Shown: piece by piece, positions 24,011 to 36,545 of the stretch | Layout of the letters: each line of letters begins with the position of its first letter | Position numbering within the stretch: position 1 is the first letter of the stretch | Assembly: GCF_910592395.1 (NCBI RefSeq) | Contig: NC_088311.1 | Coordinates: 6,638,501-6,702,500 of the forward strand | Source: Lineus longissimus | Taxonomy: Eukaryota; Nemertea; Pilidiophora; Heteronemertea; Lineidae | DNA: 64,000 nt | Direction of reading: 5' to 3' | The notes under the pieces: generated by a model | Told to the model about the DNA's origin: nothing | The model's input: only the letters and a program-made list of their open reading frames with translations | Databases searched by the model: none | Made by a program: the position numbers and the translations under genes

Positions 24011-27000
24011 GATGCTTTGTGCTGTATGTTTGGGTGATTTGTTTGTATGTTGCAGAGGCAAGCGAGCATCTCCCGAAATTGTGAAAAAGATGTTAACCAA
24101 TTATAAGTTTATTGGGAGTGCTTCCTACACTGTGTAGACATTATTGCCTTGAGACTTCTAAAGAGCAGCATATATTTCAATTGGCTATTAAAGTTGAGTA
24201 ATTAGACCTGTTCATACGCTGATATTCCTACTTAGCTCGTGTAATATAATACAGCTTTGCAAGGAGCTAATGCAATGGCAAACAAAGCATTTAATGAGGT
24301 TCTGGAATATACCATTGGTTGTGTTTGTATGGGATAGTCTTTATTGACTTGGGTTTACTTCCAAGATCTGATGCATTAGTGTTTCTCTGTAATATCAGAA
24401 GTTTGACAAAAAGATAGATGCTCACATACAGATACAAGCTGTTGAAATGATGTGTCAATGGGTTTACGCAGGTTGAGAGGTGACTTTTCTAGCGAGGAAA
24501 ATAGGTCTGTTTCACAGGCTTCCGACAACCTGGTTTAATCTGCCAATGCAGTATATCTATGTTTTGAGGAAAGTTACCTGGGAAGGGTTAGCTTGTAGCC
24601 CCATGTTACAGAGCTTCATGACAATATACACGTGCAATATCAGACTCGCGTGCCCCAAGCTACACTTTTGCAAAAATGAGATTACAGCAATGTTGAGCTA
24701 ACCATAAAGGTTCCTCCATTAAGAAATTATTGAAAAGAAATGTTCCTTCCCATGATCTATTTTGACTTGAGTGCTTTTGCTTGGTGTTTTAAGAATAAGG
24801 TGGTAAATATTGTTAGAATACGTTTTAACCACATGCGAGGACAGAGCCCAATATTCAGTATATCTGCTGAAGAAAGAAAGACACTGCTTTTGGGCAAGAT
24901 GTTGTTACCTCTATCATCCAAGATGTTCTCAAAGTTGCATTTCTGTGTTCAAAGTTTCAAGGCTTGTTCAGGTCAGGCAAATCGTGAAGTGTTTCCCCTT
25001 CGGTAACATGGTGCCCCTTCTATAAATACATAGTTGGTTGTCGACTAGTGTGTATTGTTATCTGCTTCTAAGAACAGTTGCATATCGGGAGCTTTTTGCT
25101 TCCGCCCCTGCAGCAGTTCCTGATAACAAATGCAGACCATGTCTTCTATTGTCTTTCTTGGCATATGAAAGAGTTCCAGTTATTCTTTTCATCTTCTTTA
25201 CATCGTCTTATAGAGGAATGTATCCGGATTTGGGAGGAAGGCCTGTGTTGATCACCACCTCTTCGTTCCTCTTCGGTAGCCTTACCGACTTTCTGTTTCC
25301 TCAAGACAAATGTTTGTGCCTACCCTGCAATCAGAGAAAGAGTTTCCCCCTGGGCATTAAAATGTTATTTCCAAAATAAAATCACAGCCTAGACTGGTTC
25401 CCAGTGACAATAGAGAGGTTGTGCACTGTCATGACTCTCAGTTCAACTCCCAAGTTGAATTCGCTGCAGCTGTTTAATACAGCTCTCAGGATATATTTCC
25501 GTTGCCAGGTTTGTCAAATCGCATATCTTATGGTAGTTATTCTAGTGGTGTTCAGGTGCTTGTCAGCCCGATTATGTCCTGAGTAAAAAGTCTATCGCTT
25601 CAGCCCCTAAATGTAGAGGGGATCATAAATGACAGAAGTGATGATAGAGTGGCAAGTCTTCTAACTACCATTGGTGTTGGGAGTGTGTCTATCTTATGTT
25701 TTCAAGCCAAAACATAGAACATTTTAGGCCGTGAATATGAATATGAATGTGGCAGCATGTACGGTTGTGTGAGTCTGTGTGACTAATACCTTGCAACTAA
25801 TATTGAGTTGAATAATTGATGCAAGTATGTATGGCTTGAAATAGAAGAGGAATTGGTCTAATGGAGTCCATGCTCGACAGCTTCACCGTGGTCTTAGCTG
25901 GGGAATTGTCTACTTCAGCATGGAACAGGTTTTCTGTCTCTGTTTTCTGTTACCGGTTTTGTGGCTGTGTTGCTCACTTTCAGGAACATCAGAGGAGGGT
26001 TTGGGAGTTGTTATAACCAGCCACAAACATGCAGTCCTGATTCTGACTCAAGTCAGATGTGGAAAAATGCGGTCTAACTCTTGGATATGAAAATACTTCC
26101 CCCAACTTGTGGTTGTGACGCAGGAGTTGTGTTACAAGAAAAGTAACTAATTCCCTATATGTCTGTTTGCAGTTGCAGAGAAAAATGTGTTCTCGTCATA
26201 TTTTCCATTAAAAATCCTACTCATGTCAGCGATTTTATTACCAGCTTAAAATAGGTTGAACACATCTTAGTGTCCATGGGCGATATCTTAATATAGTAAC
26301 CGAATCCGATGATTTCTTCTTCAGATTTATGACTCCATGAGCTTGTGCCCGTACTTTCAGCCATTGTGTGGCCATATTTCATTTATTTGAACTTTCATTG
26401 TTGCTTATATTGTTTCTTATCCTTTCGTTTTAGGTAAGATTCATTAGTGAGAAAGATGGGTAAGGTAGGAAATTTGTCTGCTTAAGATGGAGAGCAGCCA
26501 AGTGATCAAGTCTGGTCCAGAATCTTTGATTGAAACAGCTTATCATCGATTGAAAAAACTGATTCAGGGCCTGAATTGGTCTATTTAATAAATACTGCCA
26601 AAAGTCTTCATGAAATCTTCCTATTTGATGATTGCAACTTGCTACATGCTAAGTTTTTCTTCTAATTGAGACACCCTGTATTGCCATGAATCTTTCTGGT
26701 TGAAAATAACATACCACCTTCTACAATTTAAAATTCCTCTGGATTCAAGAAGCGTATTAACTCAACTAAAAAAATCTATTCGATTATTGATGAAAATTAC
26801 GAAGCTCTCATGGATGGCCTCAGTTGGTCGAATCATGTCATGATGGACCCCATGGAATTCTGCATTCCATAGATTAAATCTGCTATTAGCTTGCTACTGC
26901 TGGCAATGTTGCTCGCTCGTGTGATGAAGGAATGATTTTTCGTGTGCGACTGGTTAATGATAAGGTGGAGGGTGAATTCATCTTACATCATCTAAAGACT

Positions 27001-29806
27001 CATGATATACCGTAAACTGACAAATATTTACGGGGAGCTACGCAGATAATCTCAATTTTCTGAAGGCAGTGTTGCCAAAATCGCAAAAAATTGTGTTTTT
27101 GGATTGGAAAACTGAAAAAAATTGTTGATGTCAGTCAGTGAGTCCGACAGTCTGTCAGTCCAGATATAAATCATGAAATATATTTTTCTCATTTTTTGCA
27201 CAAAATGCCAAAGTGAGAGGCACGGAAATTTAGGGATTTGCGGTATCCAGGCACTACAATATCTGAATGAAATTTTGGTGCGATTTTACATCACCCAACA
27301 TGTAACATTGAGAGCAAATGTCCTCTAATTCCTATTGTCTTGATAGGATTTAATGATGTTCAGTGACTGGAACATTAATGTGATATGGAAGCGCATAAAC
27401 CTGCATTGCATATTTATTGACTGGTACTGGGTGTGTTAACTCAATTCAAGTTTCACTTCCCGCTGTTAAATGAAACATGAAAATGGCATTTTTGTGACAG
27501 TGGATTAGAATGAAACTTCAACATTGAAGGTTTATAGTGTGTGTTCTCTATCTACCCACACAGAAAAACTTGTGGTAGTTTCTGTGACATTTTACTAGTT
27601 GATGAACACCTTAACAGAATTTAGCACTTCTCTCTAACGTTTTAAATTCAATTTTGCCCTCATTTGCAACTTCAAAGACCGAGTGAAATTGGCTCTAAGA
27701 TATAGCACTATCAGTTTTTGCTTCTCTTGCGCAATAAAAAACAACAGCATGTCATCCTTATTTGACAGGGAAATAATTGCTGTCACATTTCCGTGCTGAT
27801 CAGTGTTTTCTGTCATGTAACTTCATGCGCATCTTCTCTTTAGCAATTTATTAGCAGTTAAAATGTGGACTTGTCTGCCATGGCTGCACTTCCTGTTCCT
27901 CTCCACTTTCCTCTCAGCTAGTTCCTGCTTTTCCGAGGTAATACCGCAAGAAAAACCTTTGAGGCAACTAGGTGTTGGAGGAATCTGGTTGCCTACCATA
28001 TCTCACTTTTGAACACAACTGCCTGACTCAGCGGCTAAACTTTTATCCCCAACCGGATTTTCCAATATTGGATATTTAATCTGTTGCTAGAGGTACCTAT
28101 CATTTAAAGCTTTCGGGCCAAAAAAATTAAACTTTGGTGGAACCTTATTGGTTGATGAGAGTTCCTGCCCTTGATTTTTTGCCCCATAGCCAGTATCGTC
28201 TTACTTTTCTCGCAGCATTCTTTCTTGAAATCTAAAGTCAGAATCATATTCCCCCAAGAACTATTCAAAGTTATTGGGTGAAATTGGAGATGGTACCAGG
28301 CCTGCTAAGAGGTGGCTCTGCGAGTATGCCAACTACTGAGTTAATTTTAGCTTGGAATTGAAAATAAAGTTGGAGAATGCATTTCAGCCAGAAATCTTTC
28401 CAAACTGTCCTTTAAATAACTTGCTACTGAGTCATTCATAATGTGTAATTATTTTCTGTTGATACTGGCAATGCCGTTGGCAGTGGTCATCTTTTCATCG
28501 CGGTCTCGTGGTGAGCCACAGCCTTGTCGAGTATCGACATGTGCGATCTTCAGGGGCCTCTGCTGACGTGTGGATCTCATTGATAAGCGCGGTGAATAAT
28601 GCCGGTGGTTATCCCGGCTCGATTGCGGTGACATTGATGGCACCACTGCGCCAAGTTGTTGGCTATTTCATTTGGTGAGGACAGCGCTGGACAATTACCG
28701 TTATTGGGATGGTCAGCTAGTTACCCGAGTAACAAAAGCTGCTAATTACTGAACTAATGCGTAGTTGACGTTTCAAGACGGAATTCTAGATCCGTATCAA
28801 CAAGTTAGCCTCGTTGGGTCAACTGGTCCGGTAATCCAGTATGTTAGACAATACAGTACACAGTAGCTTTGTCTTTTCCTCAAATGGCTCCAACCAAAGA
28901 GGGCCAACCAAAAAGCTCACAAGAGCCCAGCCACTCGGAGAAGAAGTATCATTATAGTCTCCTCTTATTGTAAGATCTTAGCTAACAATGAAACTTTGGA
29001 CCATAATCAGTGCCCTAAAGAAAGCCACACAGATATATCACGTACATGTACACCCAAATGCATAAAATCACACTTTAAAGCACAAATAAAAAAGTTATTT
29101 TGTAAGTTTTCATGCATTAGGTGACTGTTACCTGACAGCATTCTCACAACCTTGTGTCTGCCACCTGTTTGCTTGATGTTTTTTATGCACCGAATGCCTT
29201 TGTGCCCCAGCGTTTAAAATCTGTTGACAAGACATTTGAGACTGTCACGTAAGGAGGAGTTGTGATCCATTAATTGATTTTAAAAGGATGTTGAAGGAAG
29301 TTTTCTTGATGTGGAGAGGAAGCTGAGTAACAGGTGAATAGCAAAAAGTGGAAGAGTGTCAGCCTTGTAAAATACTATCCTGTTTGTAACATGAACCTGT
29401 TAGCTCCACAGACAAGGCCAAGGGGAGATGGATTTCAAGATGTCATGAAATACGATCCATGCAAGTGCTCTTCGGCATGCAGTAGTCCACTCAGATCATT
29501 TATATGCAAGGCCCACTCAGCAGTTATACACCAGCCTTCATTCTATTCTCATCAATTCCGACGAAAATGTTCAAACATTGAACCATTCATGTGGTGTGTC
29601 TTGGTTCAGACATTTGACATCTTTGCCTCCTCCCATCCTCCTATGCTGGGTTATATCAGATTTGCCAAAATTGATTTTCTTTCCGCGTCTTCAGTTTCGT
29701 TTTGATGATATTTGGAGTGGTGAACTGGTATATTGCATGTGGCATGGTCTTTGAGGACCATATGGAGCATGGTGGTGCAGTCACTCCATATTTCTATTTA
29801 AAAGTC
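24011..29806. other. Long non-coding stretch, nothing firmly recognised
   Basis: Only scattered frames of up to 123 codons (for example 25038-25379 and 29334-29705) with no identified domains. A CACTGTGTAGACATTATTGC segment at 24129-24148 resembles the TIR of the element at 17369. Confidence 0.45.
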
Positions 29807-29926
29807 AACCAAGTATACCAGTTACTGCCTGTTCAGACTCTAAATGACAACCAGGTATACCAACTACTGCCTGTTCAGACTCTAAATGTCAGCCAGGTGT
29901 ACCAGCCTCTGCCAATTCCAACACTG
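29807..29926 (+). repeat. 42-bp tandem repeat, about 3 copies, open as a 14-residue peptide repeat
   Basis: Units start at 29807, 29849 and 29891. They sit in an open frame (29702-30061) and read NQVYQLLPVQTLND, NQVYQLLPVQTLNV and SQVYQPLPIPTLKE. The third copy is truncated or diverged. The frame length alone is compatible with chance and no start context or splice sites support it. Confidence 0.85.
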
Positions 29927-31784
29927 AAAGAGCCATGCACTGCCCATTGCCACTGTAAAAGTCAACCAAGCAGGCACCTGCAACCATCTAACATGTCTAA
30001 TGCTGCTCTATCAGACTGGTCCTTCAGGCTAGACACGATTGATGAGGTTTTGCTCTCCTGAAAGCTTTCAATTTGGCCTCGGGCAGAAAAATAATGATCT
30101 AATCCCGATGTGGCGCATCAGGAAATTTGCGTCACATTTTATTACATTATCTGATATGGTGTCCCTTGTACTTAATTGGTGATTTTATGGATCCTATGTG
30201 CTAATGGCAAAGTTTGAGTAGTGCCTCTTTCAACTGGTTTCTGATCTCTCTTGAAGGTTGACTTTCAACTGATAATGGACTTATGACCTGACTGGTGACT
30301 TTATTTTTTGCGTCCCTTTTTTGGAACTAAGCAAATTCTTTTCAGTCGTTTTCATATTGCCCTTAGGGAAAGAACAAAAATAGGAACTCAGTGTAAGAAG
30401 GAGGTGTAAGAGGTTAAAACTGTATTCTCTACATGTGGCCAGTGGCCTTCCAGTAGATGGTGTGTCTGGACCACTAAGCTTGAAACGTGTCATGAATTTC
30501 GAGACAAGATTCAGATGACTCCTCGATATAGAGATAGGATTTGTGGCCGAGAGAGCAGATTCTGCGGAAGATACTATTGACAGGTTAGCAAAGATCTGCA
30601 GATTGTTGCCTGTGTGACTTGTGACCTAGGGTGGTTTTCTCTGATGTGTTGTTGGAAGATGAAGGAACTAAAGGTGATGATAATGTGAGAAGCTGACTTG
30701 AATTATGGTTTGGGATACCATTGATGGTATAGTCGTGAGGAGACTGATCGGTCGATAGGAAAAGGTACCTAGCCGATTGCCTGATCAGGTTTTAGCTCGT
30801 ATATATCAAGCTTGATCTGATTGGTTCTGTGGCAATCAACAATCATTTGGACTTCCATGAGAGGCTGGTTCAATATTTTATCAAAAATGGCAGACTTCAG
30901 AAGTCTTAGGCAATTGCAAAGAAAAGAAGAAGAAGAATCAATGAATAACTTTGAACACATTGGGTACGTTCTGTTCCGCAGTGCTTCTGGTATGAAATAC
31001 AGCTTTGAAGTTGAAGTGCTGTGTTCACTGCCAGTGCATTTATCATTACCCTAAAACAATATCCTACAGGAAGAGTCGTCCCCTCCTTGTAAATAACTAT
31101 GTAGCGTGTACAGAAGCGCTGTCTTAATTGGCTTTGCTCGCTGACATATCTCTGACATGCTAGCTATTTATGTAACCTTCTAGGTCGCGTGACGACCCTT
31201 GAAAGCAATGATATTGTGTGTGTCAATTTTCCTCCAACATGCTAGGCTATCTCTGTATCATTATAGCATGCAATGTCTCATCATGCGCAAAATGAAAACG
31301 GCGCCAATAGACTTGTGTGTATGACAAACCAATTTGGTGGCAAATTTTATTTTTTGATGATGTACATGTAGAAGGAGGGCTGAAAATGTGAAAGTTAAGG
31401 TATGACGTACGAACAGCTGATGGTACATTGAAAATTGTTTGATATATCCATTAAAAAACAAATTCATGTGGTTTTCTAATGAACGTAGACTTTTTTTCAT
31501 CACCAGCACTCAGCTAAATTTTTAGCACTGATGTTTTTAGCATGTTCAATTTAATTCAATTTCATCATGAAGACAAACGATGAAGACCTTGAAGGCGTAA
31601 AATATGCATGGTTATTTTTAATCGGTATTTTTGAATGTTAGTCGATAAAGCCTTACAATTGAAACGTGTCATTTTAAAAGATATATATAGGCGCCTTGGT
31701 ATTACATCAGAAATATTGGCCTTCACAGAAAACAGGAGTGGTACATCAAAGAATCATGAAGGGGAAGGTCAAGTTGATATCAAC
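29927..31784. other. Non-coding stretch, nothing recognised
   Basis: Short frames only; no recognisable domain, RNA gene or repeat. Confidence 0.45.
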
Positions 31785-32110
31785 TAGATTGGTCAAAATC
31801 TCATGTACATTTGTGCTTACCTCTTGTACAAATCTACATTGTTCTCAGACAATGTCAGAATATCATAGGGTGAAACGAAATCTATCAATAAGAAAGTTTG
31901 TTTCAGTATAGGTTGGACACCACCACTTTCACATCAGTGCTAATCTCCTGTACAAATGTACGCAACCCTCCAGAAAATCCATGGTGAAATATAATCTGAA
32001 ATTGATTTTGGCATAGGTTGAACGCAATCTCATGTACATCAGTGCAAGTCTCCTGCACGAAATGTAAATTGTTCTGCAGAAATTGTAGGTGAAAGAAACG
32101 ATTGATGTAA
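31785..32110. repeat. Three diverged tandem copies of a roughly 115-bp unit
   Basis: Each copy contains AATCTC(A)TGTACAT(C/T)(A)GTGC, then CTCCTG(T/C)AC(A/G)AA and a TGTTCT(C/G)CAGA-like segment followed by a GGTGAAA motif. Copies begin near 31785, 31912 and 32018. Identity is low, so the duplication is old. Confidence 0.75.
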
Positions 32111-34219
32111 TGAAGAAACCCATAATCAAGTGATTGATTAATGATTTTGTGATACATGTAGGTATCAGCTTTTCTTGCGCAGATTCGATAGATTCCCGAA
32201 AGCCTATGGGCACAATTTTAACGGAAATGTTGCTGCTTTTGATCAGGTATTTTCAATTTTATTTCACCTCATGATGATTGCAGCAAATAATGGTTCGTTG
32301 TCTGATAGGTATGATGAAATTATATGTGTCGTTTCTTGACATTAGAGAAAGGGTGAGGTTTAAGGTGATTTTGATAGTAATATGACTCCAACACTTATAA
32401 AATGCTGGTAGCTTTCTTTTTCAAATTTGGATATAAACGAAAATGTTGTTGTAATATAACATATTATTGACTTTCGGAAATTCTGCTGCATCGATTGGTT
32501 AGGATCTCAATAGTTTCTATGAAATTTGTTTTGACCTTTTTAGGCTTATTTGACATTTCTACAATGAAGTATTCAGGGATATTTGTTTGTGTGTTTCCAT
32601 CCATGTTGGTGATATCTGGATGGGCATGGCACAGGTGACAGCCAGTTCAGTAACTGTCTCCTGAGCGAGCTATAAATATGTACTTTAATGTTGCCCCCGC
32701 ACAATAAACTAACAAACCACCTGTTGATATCATATTGGAAATAGATGGTAAGAAACTTCAAATTGATGTCCTAAAGGTTGGATTACAACATCCTCACCAG
32801 TAGGTTTTCAAAACATAGCATGTTTTCCAAGGGGGAGAAAGGCCTGTGGTTGTTACAAGGTTTCCAGTCTTCTTTTAGGTATCACAAAAATTACGTAGGC
32901 TGAGATTCCTTTCTGAGTTTCGCTTAAGCTATAGTGAAGAAAAGGGTGTGACTGGTACTTTTGAACCCAGGGTTAATGTCAGAAGTGGGAAAACATGGAT
33001 TTTGTAGCTCCCCCTAATCCAAGCACAAAGTTAATATCTATTGGTTTTCTCTAGTCTAATGTCTTTTAAGATTTAGATCCGGGTATGGCCAAGTGCTAAC
33101 CAAGTACGGAAGATCTATAAAGACAATGGCATTAGAGACCAGTATGTCTCATTTAGGACCTCATAAATCGTGTTTAGAGCATGTTATAGCCCATTCTTCA
33201 TTGGAAACTATATTCATGACAGAAATCCGGCTGAGAAAGGCAATAGCCAATATCGGTGATGTATTTGTGGTGTTTGCGACATTAAGACGAACAGGCATTA
33301 TCAGTGAGATCATCTGGAGCCTGTATATATTCATAGCCGATACACCTGCCGTCGGGTCATTAACGCTTCGGCTGAGATCCGCCATTGATTTTATGTGTGG
33401 CCAATAAGTCACGTCGCGCAGACTGTTGGTAAGAGTGCCCGGCTTAAAGTTAAAGTTTTGAGTCTCAAACTGTTAAAGATTAACATCCAACTAGACACTT
33501 TAAACATAATCTTACCTAAAAACGTGTCAGTACTGGTAGTCTTGCACATCAAACTCATGCGTGGTATCGGTAATAAAGCTAGCCTTGACATTTTATCTTT
33601 GTGAAAATCCCCGTTTCTCATCAATATTGACAAGCAGGCATTTCCTAAAAGCTTTCCAATTTGTAATTTCTCTACTTATTATTCGCTGAATGATTAATGT
33701 TGCAGGTAAAAATGTCTCTAAACGTTTTCCGCCCCAAGGGCAGCAACCGGCTCACACAGTCCAACAAGGCGCTTTTTGATGACATTAATGCATTTATGAT
33801 GTTCTAGAACCTTTTATGTGTTCTCCCAAAGAGAATCTTAATGTTTGATAATCTTCATAACACGAGTTCATGATCTAGGTTCTTCCTTTGGAATATTCTC
33901 GAATACGAGTATGCCTGTCTCTTTAGTATGTCTGTGGATGCAAATATTGAAATGAGTTTTGGTGGAAATGCAAGGTGATTAGCTTGTTACCATTATCTAT
34001 TATTTACATATTGCCGCAGGGTACAATATGCGGAACTACCAATATATTTTATCGAATTTTGCTCTCTCTAAGAGTGGTTTGTCAGCAACTAAGCCGTTTC
34101 AGCATGCAAAGTGTTAGCTGTGAACTTTGACCTAAAGAAACGACTGCTCCTGATTGAAACTCATGATTCTTGCGTGTGATTTTGCATTTTCAGACTAAGC
34201 CACCAAATAATGATGATAT
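32111..34219. other. Non-coding stretch upstream of the first LAR-like exon
   Basis: Contains frames at 33093-33407 (+) and 33161-33412 (-) of about 100 and 83 codons with no recognised domain, and a GC-richer block at 33706-33807 that could be a small exon (see findings). The Ig1 exons of the LAR-like gene were not seen here. Confidence 0.45.
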
Positions 34220-34327
34220 CTTTAGTTGTGCTGAAAGGGTGGATGTCATCCTGGGTGCCGACAAATGGCACCCAGGATGACATCCACGGCACCCAGGACG
34301 ACATCCACCCTTTCAGCTTTAGTTGTG
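34220..34327. mobile_element. 86-bp foldback element with 11-bp flanking direct repeats
   Basis: CTTTAGTTGTG occurs at 34220-34230 and again at 34317-34327. Between them lie 30-bp inverted arms (34231-34260 and 34287-34316) starting CTGAAAGGGTGGATGTC, with a single mismatch. The 26-bp loop contains a further inverted-orientation copy of part of the arm (GGCACCCAGGATGACATCCA, 34268-34287). The structure looks like a tiny TIR insertion with a target-site duplication 112 bp before the Ig2 exon. No coding capacity. Confidence 0.85.
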
Positions 34328-34438
34328 TTTAACATTGCCTTTCCTTTCACAACAGCTTCGACCCTATTATTTAAATGAGAGTAATATGATATTGAAGAAG
34401 CTGTCACTTTAACTCTTCTATCTTTCTTCTCATTACAG

Positions 34439-34615
34439 CGCCACCAAGTGGCTATCCTAGAATTACGGAGAATCCAACGCTAAAAGCTGTTGAGAAGGAC
34501 CGTAACACGGTAATGTTGTGTGCCGCCACAGGAAATCCCGATCCGACTATAACATGGCTGAAGGATTTTATACCAGTGGATATGAGTGATCCGCGGCTGA
34601 CCCTTCTCAGTTCTG
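34439..34615 (+). CDS. Lar: LAR-type receptor tyrosine phosphatase, exon encoding first half of Ig domain 2
   Basis: Internal exon of 177 bp, phase 1-1. It follows a pyrimidine-rich tract ending in CAG (AG at 34437-34438) and ends before GTGAGT (34616-34621). The peptide starts PPSGYPRI and contains [16 protein letters not shown], then LKDFIPVD, a near-exact match to the Ig2 signature of LAR, PTPRS and PTPRD ([22 protein letters not shown] in vertebrates). The B-strand Ig cysteine is at 34519-34521 and the C-strand tryptophan at 34555-34557. LAR-family receptors are presynaptic and axonal adhesion phosphatases whose Ig domains bind proteoglycans and synaptic partners; that role is family knowledge. 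Ig1 should precede this exon, but I found no exon for it in the 34 kb upstream, so it probably lies outside the window. Orthology to a single vertebrate paralogue cannot be assigned. Confidence 0.96.
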
Positions 34616-35191
34616 GTGAGTATGGCTATCAAACGTGGCCATCAAGATCTAAAGACGTAAGGGCCACTGGAGCAGATGTCTGTAGAACTCCAGGGGACAC
34701 GTCTGATGGAGAGTTATGAGTTGTTTCCCAAGGTGTACCATTCCCTTTTGCCATGGAATTTTCAATCCTTGTGAGAGGTGTCTCAGGAGTGTTCGCTAAT
34801 CAATTTAGTGGCAGTCACTTTTATGATGTTGTCCATCATGTTCGTGTACTCTACTTCAGAGTTCAGCCATATTATTTGTTCAGAAACCTGCCTGCTATAT
34901 GTGGTAATTGCATTCGGGGGCATAAAAGTTCAAACGACATGCTTGTTCTCTCAGACAATTCTGTTCCACTGGTCCTTTATTTTACCTCCTAATATCTCTT
35001 TAACAATGTAATAAGTTAATTCTGTAGCTCAATGACACTTTGTACTTATTTTTTCTCCAGTTCTTTCAATATCTTTCACTTCCATCACATTAGATGTTGT
35101 TGAATTCTTGACTAGCACAGCGTGTGATATTTGTGGACAAAAGTTGCATATTATGTTTGGTTTGCATGATGTTTGACCATTTCAGTTTCAG

Positions 35192-35206
35192 CCCCCCCCC
35201 CCCCCC
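35192..35206. repeat. Poly-C run
   Basis: Fifteen consecutive C residues followed by ACACACAC-like bases inside the Ig2 intron. Confidence 0.95.
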
Positions 35207-35269
35207 ACACACGCAAATAGTTGCAGAAAGTTAAGAACTGTCAAAAGAGTCCCTGATATTAGCAGGTCC

Positions 35270-35297
35270 CAGTGACAGTGATAGTGACAGTGACAGT
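35270..35297. repeat. (AGTGAC)n short tandem repeat
   Basis: CAGTGACAGTGATAGTGACA followed by GTGACAG; an imperfect hexamer repeat. Confidence 0.85.
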
Positions 35298-36451
35298 TGT
35301 TTTCTGTTGTAATGGTCAACCTTAAGTATTACAAAAAGAAACACCCTACCCACATCTTCCTGCATGATTTTAGTAATTATTTATACTAACTACTAAAAAG
35401 GGTTCAGTTAAATTAGATATTCGTGTTACTGAAACTCATATCAATACCATTCGTTGTCAACTATCTTGAATAAAGATTCTTGGAACATCGTCCTAACATT
35501 ACTGATTTACCGTTACTATCACTGCAACAAGTGATGCAAATTGCCTTCATTGAATCAATGCAAGAAGCAGAAATAGTCAAATGCATTGCCTGAATTAACC
35601 TGGGAGAAAAAGATTAATGTCGAATTGATTGGGTGGGCATATTCCAACCCAACAGCCGATTGGTCAGCTCCCCTGAATGGAGAATGCTTGCCACATATCT
35701 GCAAACTGTGTTAAGGAGATTGCGCCCTGACCAAACGAGGCGTTCCCTATGGGGACTTACACGACAACTTTGTCATTGTTACCATGGCAACAATAGGTGG
35801 CTAATCGAGCAGAGATTTCATGTGTACCCGACATGAATTTGAAACATTTATCCATCCCTCGATAAGGCCACTCCGGCAACGATTGATCAGAGCCAATGTT
35901 CAGTGGGTGTTCTCAAATCCCCCTGGTTGCGGCCTTTGATAGAACAGATCAATCGTCTTCTATACCAGTGATATTCCAGGGTCTCTGCCAATGGATACGT
36001 CGGGTACACACCCTAAAAGATCAGTTCCTCAAAAGATTGGCTCCAACATCCATGCAGTCACTATATAGCATTTGAATAACTGAGTTAGTTTAGTTGCATT
36101 TGTATAAACTTACTCAAAAGTTCTTCAGTTGTAAAAAAAATCATTGGAATACATTGTCCCATTTCCCACAGGAAAATCAAAGCTAATGTTCTTCACTAAC
36201 TGCCCTGTAGACTAGTGTATTTGCAACTAATATGGAATGAGTTACTGCAATTGAAAATATGATGACATGAAATAAAATATAGATCCTCATTAAAAGCATG
36301 ATGGTCAATAGTGGATGTTGACGAGAAATGTTCAGGATTTTCCGTTTTCTTGCACTGGTCAAACTGAATGATTTTCAGGCGCTATACACAACCTACATTG
36401 AATGCTGATGAATATATCCAACATGTGTGTCCTCTTTAGCATGTAGATGTA

Positions 36452-36545
36452 CAGTGGGACCCCAGTAACACAACCACTCATGGGACCGAGGTTGAATGGT
36501 CGCGTTACCGGGGTGGTCGTGTTAGTGAAGTTGAAAATCTGGGGA
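36452..36545. mobile_element. Foldback segment resembling a DNA-transposon end
   Basis: Begins CAGTGGGACCCCAGTAACAC. CAGTAACACAACCAC (36463-36477) pairs with GTGGTCGTGTTAGTG (36513-36527) with two mismatches. The CAGTGGGACC start and the repeated GGTCG(C/T)GTTA motif resemble short non-autonomous DNA transposon ends common in marine invertebrate genomes; the family is inferred, not shown. Confidence 0.4.

Noticed and set aside
23610-24137. Met/His/Pro-rich proteins of 97-132 residues on both strands
   Set aside because: They are translations of a 12-bp minisatellite whose period is a multiple of three; all frames stay open together.
25038-25379. 113-codon hydrophobic frame as a membrane protein
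   Set aside because: Alternative-start frame in AT-rich DNA without recognisable family features or splice sites.
33093-33412. Overlapping frames on both strands as the missing Ig1 exon
   Set aside because: Neither frame contains the Ig1 hallmarks of LAR (a cysteine pair with a KKGKK-type basic cluster); no in-phase splice boundaries were seen.
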